From assembly GCF_000687935.1 (NCBI RefSeq), contig NZ_JHZZ01000001.1:2688001-2752000 (forward strand): a stretch of 64,000 bases of DNA, written 5' to 3'. Position 1 is the first letter of the stretch. Every line of letters begins with the position of its first letter. The notes under the pieces were generated by a model. That model worked only from the letters and a program-made list of their open reading frames with translations. It made no database searches and was not told the DNA's origin. The position numbers and the translations under genes were made by a program. Source of the stretch: Polaribacter sp. Hel_I_88 (GTDB taxonomy: Bacteria; Bacteroidota; Bacteroidia; Flavobacteriales; Flavobacteriaceae). Of this stretch, positions 8,399-17,689 are shown piece after piece.

Positions 8399-9390
8399 TG
8401 ATTAAAATCAAAACGAATAAAAAAGTTGTTAGCGATTATGCTGATTTGATTTTAAACTCTAAAGGGAATTACAAATCAGTTGACTCTAAACTAAATAGTT
8501 GGTTGTTGGCAAATCTTACTCATGAAGATAGAGCAACAATTATATATATAAAATCTAAATTAAAATCAATTATTTCATCTAATCCTAAAGGTTTAGAGTC
8601 TATAATAAAAGATTTTGAAACAAAAGGATTTCAATCTACTATTTATGATGTTGGTCAAGAAAAATTGACTTCCTTAGGAAAAGAAATAGAAAAGATATTT
8701 AACTATAAAGGTTTTAGAAAAAGTGCCAAAGCTGTTTGGTTAGCCAATCAGCTAAAAATTAAGTCATGCGCCTATTGTAACTCACAATACACATTAACAG
8801 TTAAGCATGATAGAAAAACCAAGTTATTATTTCATTTAGATCATTTCTTCCCCAAGAGTATCTATCCATATTTAAGTTTATCTTATCACAATTTAATTCC
8901 ATGTTGTGCGAGTTGTAATATGAGCAAATCAGATAAACCATATAGTATTAAAGATAATATTCATCCGTATCTAGATAGTTTAGATAAGATTGCAAAATAT
9001 GAAGCCACCAATAAAAGTTTAGCACTATTTCTAATAGATATAAATAAAAATGAGAATAAAATTGAATTACAGCTTAATGTAAGAACAAAATATTTAGGTA
9101 ATTTAAAAACTGAAAATAAACTAAAGAATTACAAAAACGAGTTTAAAGTAGAAACACAATATCAACAATTCAAAGATGTAGTTGGTGAGACATATTTAAA
9201 AGGATTGTATTATAATAGTTACCGAAAAAAAGAACTTTCAGACTTCTTTAAAAACAGCAAAAACATTACTTTAACCCAAGAAATGATTCACCGATTTATT
9301 ATTGGCAACTACACAGAAGATAAAGATTTGCTTAAAAGACCATTAGCAAAAATGATGAAAGATATTAGTGAAGATTTTAAATTGATTTAA
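8398..9390 (+). CDS. ptuB: Septu-like PtuB HNH endonuclease
   Basis: 330 residues with an HNH core at about 122-178. It has a zinc-binding CAYC (124-127), LDHFFPKS with the catalytic His, LSYHNLIPCC and a second CASCN. The N-terminal 120 residues and C-terminal 150 residues are helical and unrecognised. The start shares one base with the ptuA stop, so the two are co-translated. In Septu the nuclease cuts nucleic acid when released or activated by the ATPase. All Cys/His residues needed for an HNH fold are present. Confidence 0.82.
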   Translation: MIKIKTNKKVVSDYADLILNSKGNYKSVDSKLNSWLLANLTHEDRATIIYIKSKLKSIISSNPKGLESIIKDFETKGFQSTIYDVGQEKLTSLGKEIEKIFNYKGFRKSAKAVWLANQLKIKSCAYCNSQYTLTVKHDRKTKLLFHLDHFFPKSIYPYLSLSYHNLIPCCASCNMSKSDKPYSIKDNIHPYLDSLDKIAKYEATNKSLALFLIDINKNENKIELQLNVRTKYLGNLKTENKLKNYKNEFKVETQYQQFKDVVGETYLKGLYYNSYRKKELSDFFKNSKNITLTQEMIHRFIIGNYTEDKDLLKRPLAKMMKDISEDFKLI

Positions 9391-9405
9391 AAGAATAAAA
9401 CATAA

Positions 9406-11532
9406 ATGAACAACCAACAATTAAAAGATTTAGAAGTCAAACTTTGGGATTCTGCCAATGCAATGCGTGCGCATGGAGGATTAAAAGCATCAGATTATGC
9501 AGTACCTGTTTTAGGTTTAATTTTCTTAAAGTTTGCCGAGAATAAATACAGCCAACACGAACCTGAAATTCTAAAAGAATATCAAAAAGACAAAGGCACT
9601 AGAATGGAGCGTACCATTCAAGAAATTGCATTAGCTAAATGTGGTTTTTACTTACCTGATAATGCGAGATATGATCATTTACTCAAATTAAAAGGAAACA
9701 AAAGAGCAGAGGCATTGCGTGATGCTATGAAAGGTATTGAGAAATATCAAGATGCAAAGTTTCAAGATGTATTGCCAACAGAAGCTTATTTTGATATAGA
9801 AAAGAAGAAGGATGATATTCTACCAGAACTATTAAAATCTTTTTCAGACATTCCAATGGATGCCTCTGGAGATATATTTGGTAAAATTTACGAATACTTC
9901 TTGGGTAAATTCGCAATGAGCGAAGGACAAAAAGGAGGCGAGTTCTTTACACCAACTTCTGTAGTCCGTTTTATTGTTGAGGTGATTGAGCCTTACAAAG
10001 GTAAAATTTACGATCCTGCTTGTGGTTCTGGTGGTATGTTTGTGCAATCTGCCGATTTTATTGCACACGAAGGGCATGACCTTAATGATATCTATGTTTA
10101 CGGACAAGAATACATGGGAGAAACTGTGCGTTTGGCAAAAATGAATTTATTGGTACACAATTTAAGGGGTGAAATTATAGAAGCCAATTCGTATGACAGT
10201 GATCCTTATGATGGATTCGGAAAGTTCGATTTTGTTATGGCAAATCCACCATTTAATGTAAAGTCTGTAAAAGAAAGTACGGTTAAAAACGATGAACGGT
10301 TTTACAAATATGGTTTACCAAAAAACAAGGGCAAGAAAGACGATAAAATAAGTGATGCCAATTACTTATGGATATCCTTATTTGCAACCTCTTTAAACAA
10401 AAACGGACGAGCAGGTTTTGTAATGCCTAATTCAGCTTCTGATGCAAGAAACTCAGAATACGACATTCGTAAAAACATAGTAGATTCTGGTATTGTAGAT
10501 TGTATGGTGAGTATGCCTACCAATATGTTTTTAACGGTAACTTTACCTGCAACTTTATGGTTTTTCGATAAGCAAAAAGTGAATACAGATCGTAAAGACA
10601 AAATCTTGTTTTTAGATGCACGTAACGTATATAACCAAATAGACAGAGCGCACAGAGAGTGGACTCAAGAAAACCAACAAAATTTAGCAGCTATTGTACG
10701 TTTATACCGTGGTGAAACTAACCGCTATTTAGAGTTAATTGACACCTATATAAAAGCAGCAGACCAAGCTGAAAATAAAATTGCACCTGCAAAGGAAACT
10801 TTAGTCTTACAAATTGAAAAGGTAGTTAAAAGCTTGAAAAAGCACATTGAAGAAACTAAAGAAAGCAAACGCACACCTGCTAAAGTAAAAGCCTTAAAAG
10901 AAGCTGATTTCTTTAATCTAGTAGAAAACTTTGTAAGAAGTGAACCTAAAGAAAATGAAAAAGTATTAAGCAATCTAGCACACCCAATAGAAAACACACC
11001 ATTAGATAACGAAGCACAATTGGAAGTGGTAGAACATTTACAATGGAATGTTGCACAACATAAGCTTGAAAGTGATGCTTTAAAACAAGATGTAAACACC
11101 CTTTTAGAACTTTATAAAATAGCCGACAAAAACCTAAAGTTATCTTCAGATAAAATTTGGAGTAATTACGATTTGGTGAAAGCTGATAAAAATTTAGATG
11201 AAGCATTACAACTATATATAGAAGTTACAGAGTTAACGGCCTATTGGGTAACAAATATCAATTGGTTACAAACCCGTTTTCCAGAAGCAAAATATGAAGA
11301 CATTGTTGGTTTATGTAAAATGGCTGATAAAACCGAATATGCAGACGAACAGGATTATTCTTTAAACGCTGGACGTTATGTTGGAGTGGAGATTGAAGAT
11401 GATAATATTTCCAGAAAAGAATTTGTTGAAAAACTTACAATACAAAAAGAGTTATTAATAAAATTAACAAAAGCTCAAGAGAACAAAGTGAATAGTATTA
11501 CAAATTCTATAAATGAATTAATTAATGAATAA
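9406..11532 (+). CDS. hsdM: Type I restriction-modification DNA methyltransferase HsdM
   Basis: 708 residues. The N-terminal HsdM helical domain (about 5-135) precedes an N6-adenine methyltransferase domain. The AdoMet motif DPACGSGG is at about 203-210 and the catalytic NPPF at 280-283. It is longer than many HsdM proteins (about 500-550), with a coiled-coil-rich C-terminal extension (about 445-700) full of Lys/Glu heptads that may contact HsdS. The gene starts 15 bp after ptuB and overlaps hsdS by 8 bp. It methylates the site that HsdR would otherwise restrict. Confidence in family is very high. Confidence 0.95.
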   Translation: MNNQQLKDLEVKLWDSANAMRAHGGLKASDYAVPVLGLIFLKFAENKYSQHEPEILKEYQKDKGTRMERTIQEIALAKCGFYLPDNARYDHLLKLKGNKRAEALRDAMKGIEKYQDAKFQDVLPTEAYFDIEKKKDDILPELLKSFSDIPMDASGDIFGKIYEYFLGKFAMSEGQKGGEFFTPTSVVRFIVEVIEPYKGKIYDPACGSGGMFVQSADFIAHEGHDLNDIYVYGQEYMGETVRLAKMNLLVHNLRGEIIEANSYDSDPYDGFGKFDFVMANPPFNVKSVKESTVKNDERFYKYGLPKNKGKKDDKISDANYLWISLFATSLNKNGRAGFVMPNSASDARNSEYDIRKNIVDSGIVDCMVSMPTNMFLTVTLPATLWFFDKQKVNTDRKDKILFLDARNVYNQIDRAHREWTQENQQNLAAIVRLYRGETNRYLELIDTYIKAADQAENKIAPAKETLVLQIEKVVKSLKKHIEETKESKRTPAKVKALKEADFFNLVENFVRSEPKENEKVLSNLAHPIENTPLDNEAQLEVVEHLQWNVAQHKLESDALKQDVNTLLELYKIADKNLKLSSDKIWSNYDLVKADKNLDEALQLYIEVTELTAYWVTNINWLQTRFPEAKYEDIVGLCKMADKTEYADEQDYSLNAGRYVGVEIEDDNISRKEFVEKLTIQKELLIKLTKAQENKVNSITNSINELINE

Positions 11533-12853
11533 TTGGAAATCAATCCCTTTAGGAAAAATTGCTGAATTTCGTAATGGAGTAAATTTTGATAATTCATCTT
11601 TCGGAAAAGGATTAAAGGTTATTAATGTTGCCGACTTTAAAGATAGAATGTATCCTAATTATTCTGATTTAGGAGAGCTTAGCTCTGTTTCAAAATGGCA
11701 TGAAGAGGCATACTTAAAAGAGGGAGATATTGTTTTTGTTCGTTCAAATGGAAATAAAAACTTAATAGGTCGATCGATTTATATTAAGGATTTACCAAAT
11801 GATACTAAAGTAACATTTTCAGCTTTTTGTATAAGATTACGTTTTTTAAATGAGGTTGAAATTGATCCGTATTTTTACTTATATGTTTTTAAAAGCCCTT
11901 TGTTTAGAGCTTTACTATCGCAGTTTGGTAATGGAGCAAATATCAATAATCTAAATCAAGATATTTTAAAGAATATTAAAATTCCTGTACCAAAATTACC
12001 AACTCAAAAAAAAATAGCCTCAATCCTTTCTGCTTACGATGATTTAATAGAAAACAACAATCAACGCATACAGCTATTGGAAGAAATGGCAGCCGAAATC
12101 TACAAAGAGTGGTTTGTCCGGTTTCGTTTTCCTGGATATAAAGATGCTACCTTTTTAGATAAAGAAGGGAATAAAGTTGCTCACGGTACAAAAGGTGCTA
12201 TTCCTGAGGGATGGGAGAAGAGACCAATTAAAGATATTGTTGATATTATTTCTGGATACGCTTTTAAAACAGAATCTTTTGAAGAAGATGGAGATTATGG
12301 TTTGGTAACAATTAAAAATGTTCAGAATGGTTATTTCGTAACTAAAACCACAGACTATATTAAAGAATTACCTAAGAATTTAAAGGATGATATTTTTTTA
12401 AAGGACAAAGATATTTTACTTTCTCTTACTGGGAATATTGGTAGAATTTGTTTGGTTTACGGAGATAATTATTTATTAAATCAGCGTGTTGCAAAGTTAA
12501 AACCTAAATCGGAAGATTTGTTCGAATATGTGTATTTATTTTTTAGAAGTGATTTCTTAAGAATGACGTTAGAAAATTACTCTAATGGAGCTGCACAACA
12601 AAACTTAAGTCCAGTTGATACTTCAGAATTAAAATTTATCACTCCACTAGATGGTTTACTAGAAAAGTTTTCAGATATAACTAAATCATTTTTTGATGAA
12701 ATAATTATTCTTTTAAAGAAAAACAAAATCCTTCAAGAAACCAGAGATTTATTATTACCACGTTTAATAAGTGGTAAGTTGTCTGTGGAGGAGTTGGAGA
12801 TAGAAGAAAGTTTAAATAGGGCTGCAGAGCCACAAGAAAAATATAGTAAGTAA
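11525..12853 (+). CDS. hsdS: Type I restriction specificity subunit HsdS
   Basis: 442 residues with the two-half architecture of HsdS. The first target-recognition domain is about 1-155 and opens with NNWKSIPLGKIAEFRNGVNF. A central conserved spacer helix (about 158-205) contains LPTQKKIASILSAYDDLIENNN and EEMAAEIYKEWFVRFRFPG. The second TRD is about 215-390 (IPEGWEKRPIKDIVDIISGYAF), then a distal spacer with RDLLLPRLISGKLSVEEL. It determines the DNA site for both methylation and restriction. It is translationally coupled to hsdM (8-bp overlap) and directly abuts the next gene. Confidence 0.95.
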   Translation: MNNWKSIPLGKIAEFRNGVNFDNSSFGKGLKVINVADFKDRMYPNYSDLGELSSVSKWHEEAYLKEGDIVFVRSNGNKNLIGRSIYIKDLPNDTKVTFSAFCIRLRFLNEVEIDPYFYLYVFKSPLFRALLSQFGNGANINNLNQDILKNIKIPVPKLPTQKKIASILSAYDDLIENNNQRIQLLEEMAAEIYKEWFVRFRFPGYKDATFLDKEGNKVAHGTKGAIPEGWEKRPIKDIVDIISGYAFKTESFEEDGDYGLVTIKNVQNGYFVTKTTDYIKELPKNLKDDIFLKDKDILLSLTGNIGRICLVYGDNYLLNQRVAKLKPKSEDLFEYVYLFFRSDFLRMTLENYSNGAAQQNLSPVDTSELKFITPLDGLLEKFSDITKSFFDEIIILLKKNKILQETRDLLLPRLISGKLSVEELEIEESLNRAAEPQEKYSK

Positions 12854-15800
12854 ATGCAAGACCTACTCATTACACATATAGATAATACCGCTATTAAAAA
12901 TTTAATAAAATTAAGGCGTCAAGAATATTTACAAGCGCCTTTGCGTATTGTTGAAGATTATAATAATGAGAATAAAAATATAGATGAGTATAATGGTAGG
13001 CAACTACTAGAAATGATACAAAATGCCAATGACGAGAGTGATACGTTAAAGGCTAAGAAAGTATTTATTAAAGTAGACGAAAACAGTTTAATTATTGCCA
13101 ACAATGGTAATGCCTTTTCTTTAGGCGGTGTAGAGTCGTTAATGTATAGCGATTTAAGCCCTAAAACAATGGAGGAAAACAAGGTTGGTAAAAAAGGGTT
13201 GGGTTTTAGATCTATACTTAACTGGTCTAAAGAAATTTATATTGCTAGCTACGATTTGCATTTAAAGTTTTCTGAACAACATGCTGCTAATTTTTTACAA
13301 AGCGTTTTAGAAGAGAAGCCTGAAATTAAAGAAACTTTAAAACGTAAAACTAAAAAACACATTCCAATTTCTGTTTTGAGGTGTCCATACATAGAAACCA
13401 ATCCCACTAAAAAGAAATTTGCAAATTATGATACCGTTATAGAATTGTCTTTAAAAGATGATGAAACTATTTATGAGAGTATCATCAATCAAATAGATGC
13501 AGATATTGTACCCGAAGTTCTTATTTTTTTAAACAAGTTAGAAGAAGTTGAGGTACAAACACCTGAAGCTCATTTTAGTTTTTCAAAAGAGTTTGATGCA
13601 GAAGAAAATCAAATTACAATTATTAAAAAAGATTTTTTAGAGCCAGAAAATAATCAAGAATGGTTATGGAATATTTTAGAAGATAAAGGAGAAATTGAAG
13701 GTTTAGAAGAAGCTAAAAACTACGAATTAAAAATAGCTTACAATCCTAATGAAGAAGTTACTTTTCATAAACTTTTTTCTTATTTTAGAACAGAGATAGA
13801 TTTCCCTTTTCCTGTAATTGCTCATGGCTCTTTTGAGTTAAAATCTGATAGAAACCATTTAACTAAAGATGAGAACGATTTCAACATTCAATTAATAAGA
13901 AAACTAGCAAAATTATTAGTGGATTGCGCTTTAAAATTAACTGAAAGTGCGGTTAGTAATTATGATGCTTTAAAACTTTTAATTCCTAACGAAAAGCAAC
14001 AATCTTCTTTGTATGATGAATATTGGGGTTTTGATACTTTAATAAAAGAATACATTGATGAAGTAGCTATTTTTCCGACAATACATAATGGTTATATCAC
14101 TTTAGAAGAAGCTCCTAAATTTTACGAAATAGAGATTGATCATTTAATACCTGATGCATGTGCTTTAGATTTTGAAACGCTTTTAAAATCAACACCAGAT
14201 CAAAGTATTCATAATTATATGTATACAACTTATGAAGATCAATATTATGATGATGAAGTATTTACAGAAAAAATAAATAAAATTGTTAATGAAGGTCATT
14301 ATTCTGATGATCAAAAAATAGCTTGGATAAACATTTTAATAGATGATACTAGTTATTTTTATTCAAAACCTAAACCTATTTTTCCAAACTTATTAATTAA
14401 TAAAAATGGAGAAGTAATAAAAAACAGCTTAGAAGAAGTTATTTTACCTCCAAGTGGTAAAGAGTTTAATTTACCAGGAGATCTTAAATTACAATTTGTA
14501 AATAAAGATTTTACAGAAAAATTAAAGATAAGTATTGATGGAGACATAAGAGACGTGTCTAAACGCCTACAAAAATTTGATGTAAGCGAATATTCAATGA
14601 CAGTTGTTGCTAAAAAAATTATTTCTAGTTCTCATTCTTTATTGTTAGAAGAGAACACCAATAAGACTTCGGTTATATCGGAAATGCATACATCCTTATA
14701 TTATATTTTTGATAGTTTAAAAGAAGACTGGAATCGTGAAGTGTTCTTTCAGAATGTAACTTCTCCATATTTGTTTTCAAGAAATGGCGAATTAACTTCT
14801 GCAAATAAGCTTTATTTTGGAGAGGATTATGAAGAAGGGTATTTATGTGAAAAACTTTTAAATTCAATAGAGGAAGATATTTTTGTTGGAACTTTAGAAG
14901 AAAATGGTATTGAGGATTTACTCAACATTGAACAGTATTTAAAATGGATTGGTGTTGCCAGTTCACCAAGAAGAAAATTAGTAAAATATCAAAGTTTACC
15001 ATTTAGTCCGTTATATGTGAACTATACTTTTGATCATTTAAGTTTTCCATACTCGCTACCAAATGATTCTAAAACTTTCCCTAATCGCAGGAGTATAGGA
15101 TTAACTCGAAATCATCAGGTAGAGGTTTTATGGTTTGAATTCATGAAAGAAATTATAGATAGTGCTTCTTTTGAGGATATAATTGCTTGGTTAATCTCTG
15201 ACGATGAATTAAGTAACTGTATTGTCTCAGATAAAGAACACAATTCCTGTGTCTTTAATTTGCAGTTTGATAGAGTTCACAATAATAGAAGGATAGAAAC
15301 TAAAAGCATTAAGTCTTATATTTTGTTCTATCTTAAAAATAAAGTCTTTATTCCAATAGATAACGGAGAAAAATCTAAACCATCAGATTGCATATCAAAT
15401 GCAGGTAATTTATCACCATTGGTGCATTCCCCTAAAGTAAATTTTGATGCGGATGTGTTTTATAGATATAATATTAAACCAGATCAAATTGAGGTTTTAC
15501 TAAATAGATTAGGTGTTAAAGAAAACTTTAAAGATTTGTCAAAGGAAGTAATGTATCGTCTTTTAAATGAACACCATAAATATTTTGATGAAAATAAAAG
15601 CTCTTCAACCGCGCTTTATAACGCTATTGTAGAGGCTACCGTAAATTTACCAAAAGAATTTAATTGGGATTTTAAAGAGCGTAACGAATATTTAGAAAAT
15701 GGTTTCATTTTAAGTACTGTTAATGGTAAAAATGAATATGTATCAGTAAAAGAAGCTACATATGTATTGAATCCTAATCATAGTCAAGATTTATTAGCGA

Positions 15801-17689
15801 AACTAAAAGTAGCCAAAGTGAAGCCAAGAGTTGGTAATTCTCGTATTTTAGAATTATTTGGAATACAGCCAGTAGATTATATAGAATTTGAAGTTAAGAA
15901 GCAAATTTTAGATAGCACGTTAAATACAGATTTTCAACATGAGTTTCACCAATTAAAACCATTATTATTTGTTTACAGACATCAAAAGAATATAACAGAA
16001 ACTCAAAAAGATAAAGAGTTAGGTAGTTTAAAGCAATTAAAAATAAAACTTTGTAATAATTGTGAAGTTGAATATTATATTAATGATAAAAAGGAAAAAT
16101 TAGAGCTAAAAACAAATGAATATGTATTTGAAAAAAGTTCAAAAACATATTATATTAAAGTAAAAAATATTTCAAAATCTTATTCAGATTTAAAACAAGA
16201 TTATCGCTTTGTAGAAACAGTTTCAGATATTATTTGTGGTGCCTTAACAGTTACAGAAAACAGAAAAGATTTTATGTTAATTATAGGGCAAGAAGAATCT
16301 AAATGGAAAGAAATTTTGACAAGAGAATTCCCAGAATTCTCAATGATAGAGAAAGAAGTAATGCAAAACTTCGAAGGAGCCTTAACTTCAAATCAACAGT
16401 TTTGGAAGAGTGTTTTAAAGGCTACTAAATATGATTTTAAAAATAATATTTTAAATAGTGAGAAAGAAATATTCGAAAATTTAAATTGTAAGCTACCATA
16501 TGATGATTTTTTTGAATTATACAGAGGTATAAATTATCATGAATTATCTTGTTACAATAACTATAAACTTGTAAAAAAGCTTTTTAAAAGTTTAAAAATA
16601 GATAGTAAACGTTTTAATGAATTTTCAAAAACAGATATAGATTTTAGAGAGTATTACCTAAACTTGCTAAAAGGTATTCATAATATAATGTCTAAAAAAT
16701 ATCAATCCTTATTGTTTTCTAAGGGATATTCTGAAGAATTTACAAGTGCTATAAATGAATTTGATTCTTATGATTTTCAAGAAATAGAGATTCCAAATTC
16801 ATTATATTTAGATTTAGATAAATTATATCAAGAAGAATTTGAAGAAGCTCAATATTCACGTTTTTTCGAATTGAAAGATTCCGAAATAACAGATGTAGAA
16901 GGTATTTATAAGGGTAACTTAAAGAAATTCAAAAAACTACTTAAAGAAGAAAATATTTTTAATAATGATTTATTAAATACGATGTTATATGATAATGATT
17001 TTAAAAATAAGATCTATTTTGATAAGCTTAAAGAACTAGAAATAGAGTATAAAGAACAATATTTAAATGAAGACGTTAAAAGAAGTAAAGTTAAATTATC
17101 ATCTTCAAGTCAGGAAATAGATATTACTGATTATGAAGCCCTATTAAATCAAATAGAAAAGAATGTAGAAGATAATAAATTGGAGATAGAAGTATATTCA
17201 CCTGAAAAAGTAGAGAAAAAATTGGATACTTTAAGAGGTGTTGGTGTTAGACAATCTACAAATGGAGTTAAAACTTCAATTCCTAAATCTGAAATTGGTT
17301 TTATTGGTGAGAAATATGCTTTTGAAGTTTTAAAGAAAAAATTTGATGAAGTTATCTGGAAATCTGAATACGCAATTAGAGCTGGTTTACCAGAAGGGAA
17401 AGACGGTTATGGTTATGATTTTGAATGTACTATAGATGGTGTAACAAGATTTGTTGAGGTAAAAAGTACAACTACCAATAACAATGCTTTTTATATTAGT
17501 AAAAATGAAGTAAGAGTTGGTCATGAAAATAATAATAATTATGATATTCTATTAATCAGTAATTTATTTTCAGAAAACATTGATTTTAAATATTTAGAAA
17601 ATATTTTTCAATATCAAGAAAAAGATACCTTTTTTGAAAACAGTAGTTTTTTAGTTGAAACAGATGGGTATAAAATTAAATTTAAATAA
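12854..17689 (+). CDS. Giant GHKL ATPase / DUF3883 nuclease-like protein embedded in RM operon
   Basis: 1611 residues. An N-terminal HSP90-type (sacsin-like) GHKL ATP-binding domain occupies about 40-240. It has an N-box LLEMIQNANDES (51-62), IIANNGNAFS (80-89) and a glycine-rich ENKVGKKGLGFRS (108-120). About 1200 residues of unrecognised helical and beta sequence follow. The C-terminal DUF3883 domain (about 1478-1600) has a PD-(D/E)XK-like set: Glu1486 in GFIGEK, Asp1522 in GYDFE, and EVK (1535-1537). The gene begins at the base after the hsdS stop, and hsdR begins at the base after its own stop, so it is an integral part of the RM operon. Large GHKL-DUF3883 proteins recur in defence islands, but their role is undefined as far as I know. 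Confidence 0.78.
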   Translation: MQDLLITHIDNTAIKNLIKLRRQEYLQAPLRIVEDYNNENKNIDEYNGRQLLEMIQNANDESDTLKAKKVFIKVDENSLIIANNGNAFSLGGVESLMYSDLSPKTMEENKVGKKGLGFRSILNWSKEIYIASYDLHLKFSEQHAANFLQSVLEEKPEIKETLKRKTKKHIPISVLRCPYIETNPTKKKFANYDTVIELSLKDDETIYESIINQIDADIVPEVLIFLNKLEEVEVQTPEAHFSFSKEFDAEENQITIIKKDFLEPENNQEWLWNILEDKGEIEGLEEAKNYELKIAYNPNEEVTFHKLFSYFRTEIDFPFPVIAHGSFELKSDRNHLTKDENDFNIQLIRKLAKLLVDCALKLTESAVSNYDALKLLIPNEKQQSSLYDEYWGFDTLIKEYIDEVAIFPTIHNGYITLEEAPKFYEIEIDHLIPDACALDFETLLKSTPDQSIHNYMYTTYEDQYYDDEVFTEKINKIVNEGHYSDDQKIAWINILIDDTSYFYSKPKPIFPNLLINKNGEVIKNSLEEVILPPSGKEFNLPGDLKLQFVNKDFTEKLKISIDGDIRDVSKRLQKFDVSEYSMTVVAKKIISSSHSLLLEENTNKTSVISEMHTSLYYIFDSLKEDWNREVFFQNVTSPYLFSRNGELTSANKLYFGEDYEEGYLCEKLLNSIEEDIFVGTLEENGIEDLLNIEQYLKWIGVASSPRRKLVKYQSLPFSPLYVNYTFDHLSFPYSLPNDSKTFPNRRSIGLTRNHQVEVLWFEFMKEIIDSASFEDIIAWLISDDELSNCIVSDKEHNSCVFNLQFDRVHNNRRIETKSIKSYILFYLKNKVFIPIDNGEKSKPSDCISNAGNLSPLVHSPKVNFDADVFYRYNIKPDQIEVLLNRLGVKENFKDLSKEVMYRLLNEHHKYFDENKSSSTALYNAIVEATVNLPKEFNWDFKERNEYLENGFILSTVNGKNEYVSVKEATYVLNPNHSQDLLAKLKVAKVKPRVGNSRILELFGIQPVDYIEFEVKKQILDSTLNTDFQHEFHQLKPLLFVYRHQKNITETQKDKELGSLKQLKIKLCNNCEVEYYINDKKEKLELKTNEYVFEKSSKTYYIKVKNISKSYSDLKQDYRFVETVSDIICGALTVTENRKDFMLIIGQEESKWKEILTREFPEFSMIEKEVMQNFEGALTSNQQFWKSVLKATKYDFKNNILNSEKEIFENLNCKLPYDDFFELYRGINYHELSCYNNYKLVKKLFKSLKIDSKRFNEFSKTDIDFREYYLNLLKGIHNIMSKKYQSLLFSKGYSEEFTSAINEFDSYDFQEIEIPNSLYLDLDKLYQEEFEEAQYSRFFELKDSEITDVEGIYKGNLKKFKKLLKEENIFNNDLLNTMLYDNDFKNKIYFDKLKELEIEYKEQYLNEDVKRSKVKLSSSSQEIDITDYEALLNQIEKNVEDNKLEIEVYSPEKVEKKLDTLRGVGVRQSTNGVKTSIPKSEIGFIGEKYAFEVLKKKFDEVIWKSEYAIRAGLPEGKDGYGYDFECTIDGVTRFVEVKSTTTNNNAFYISKNEVRVGHENNNNYDILLISNLFSENIDFKYLENIFQYQEKDTFFENSSFLVETDGYKIKFK

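Noticed and set aside
6440..9390. PtuA/PtuB genes as effectors of the retron at 21 kb
   Set aside because: Such pairs serve some retrons, but here they are 12 kb away, next to hsd genes, while the RT has its own overlapping partner genes.
10746..11099. Antisense reading frames inside hsdM and other large genes
   Set aside because: They are mirror frames of strongly coding genes, with no family resemblance or start signals.
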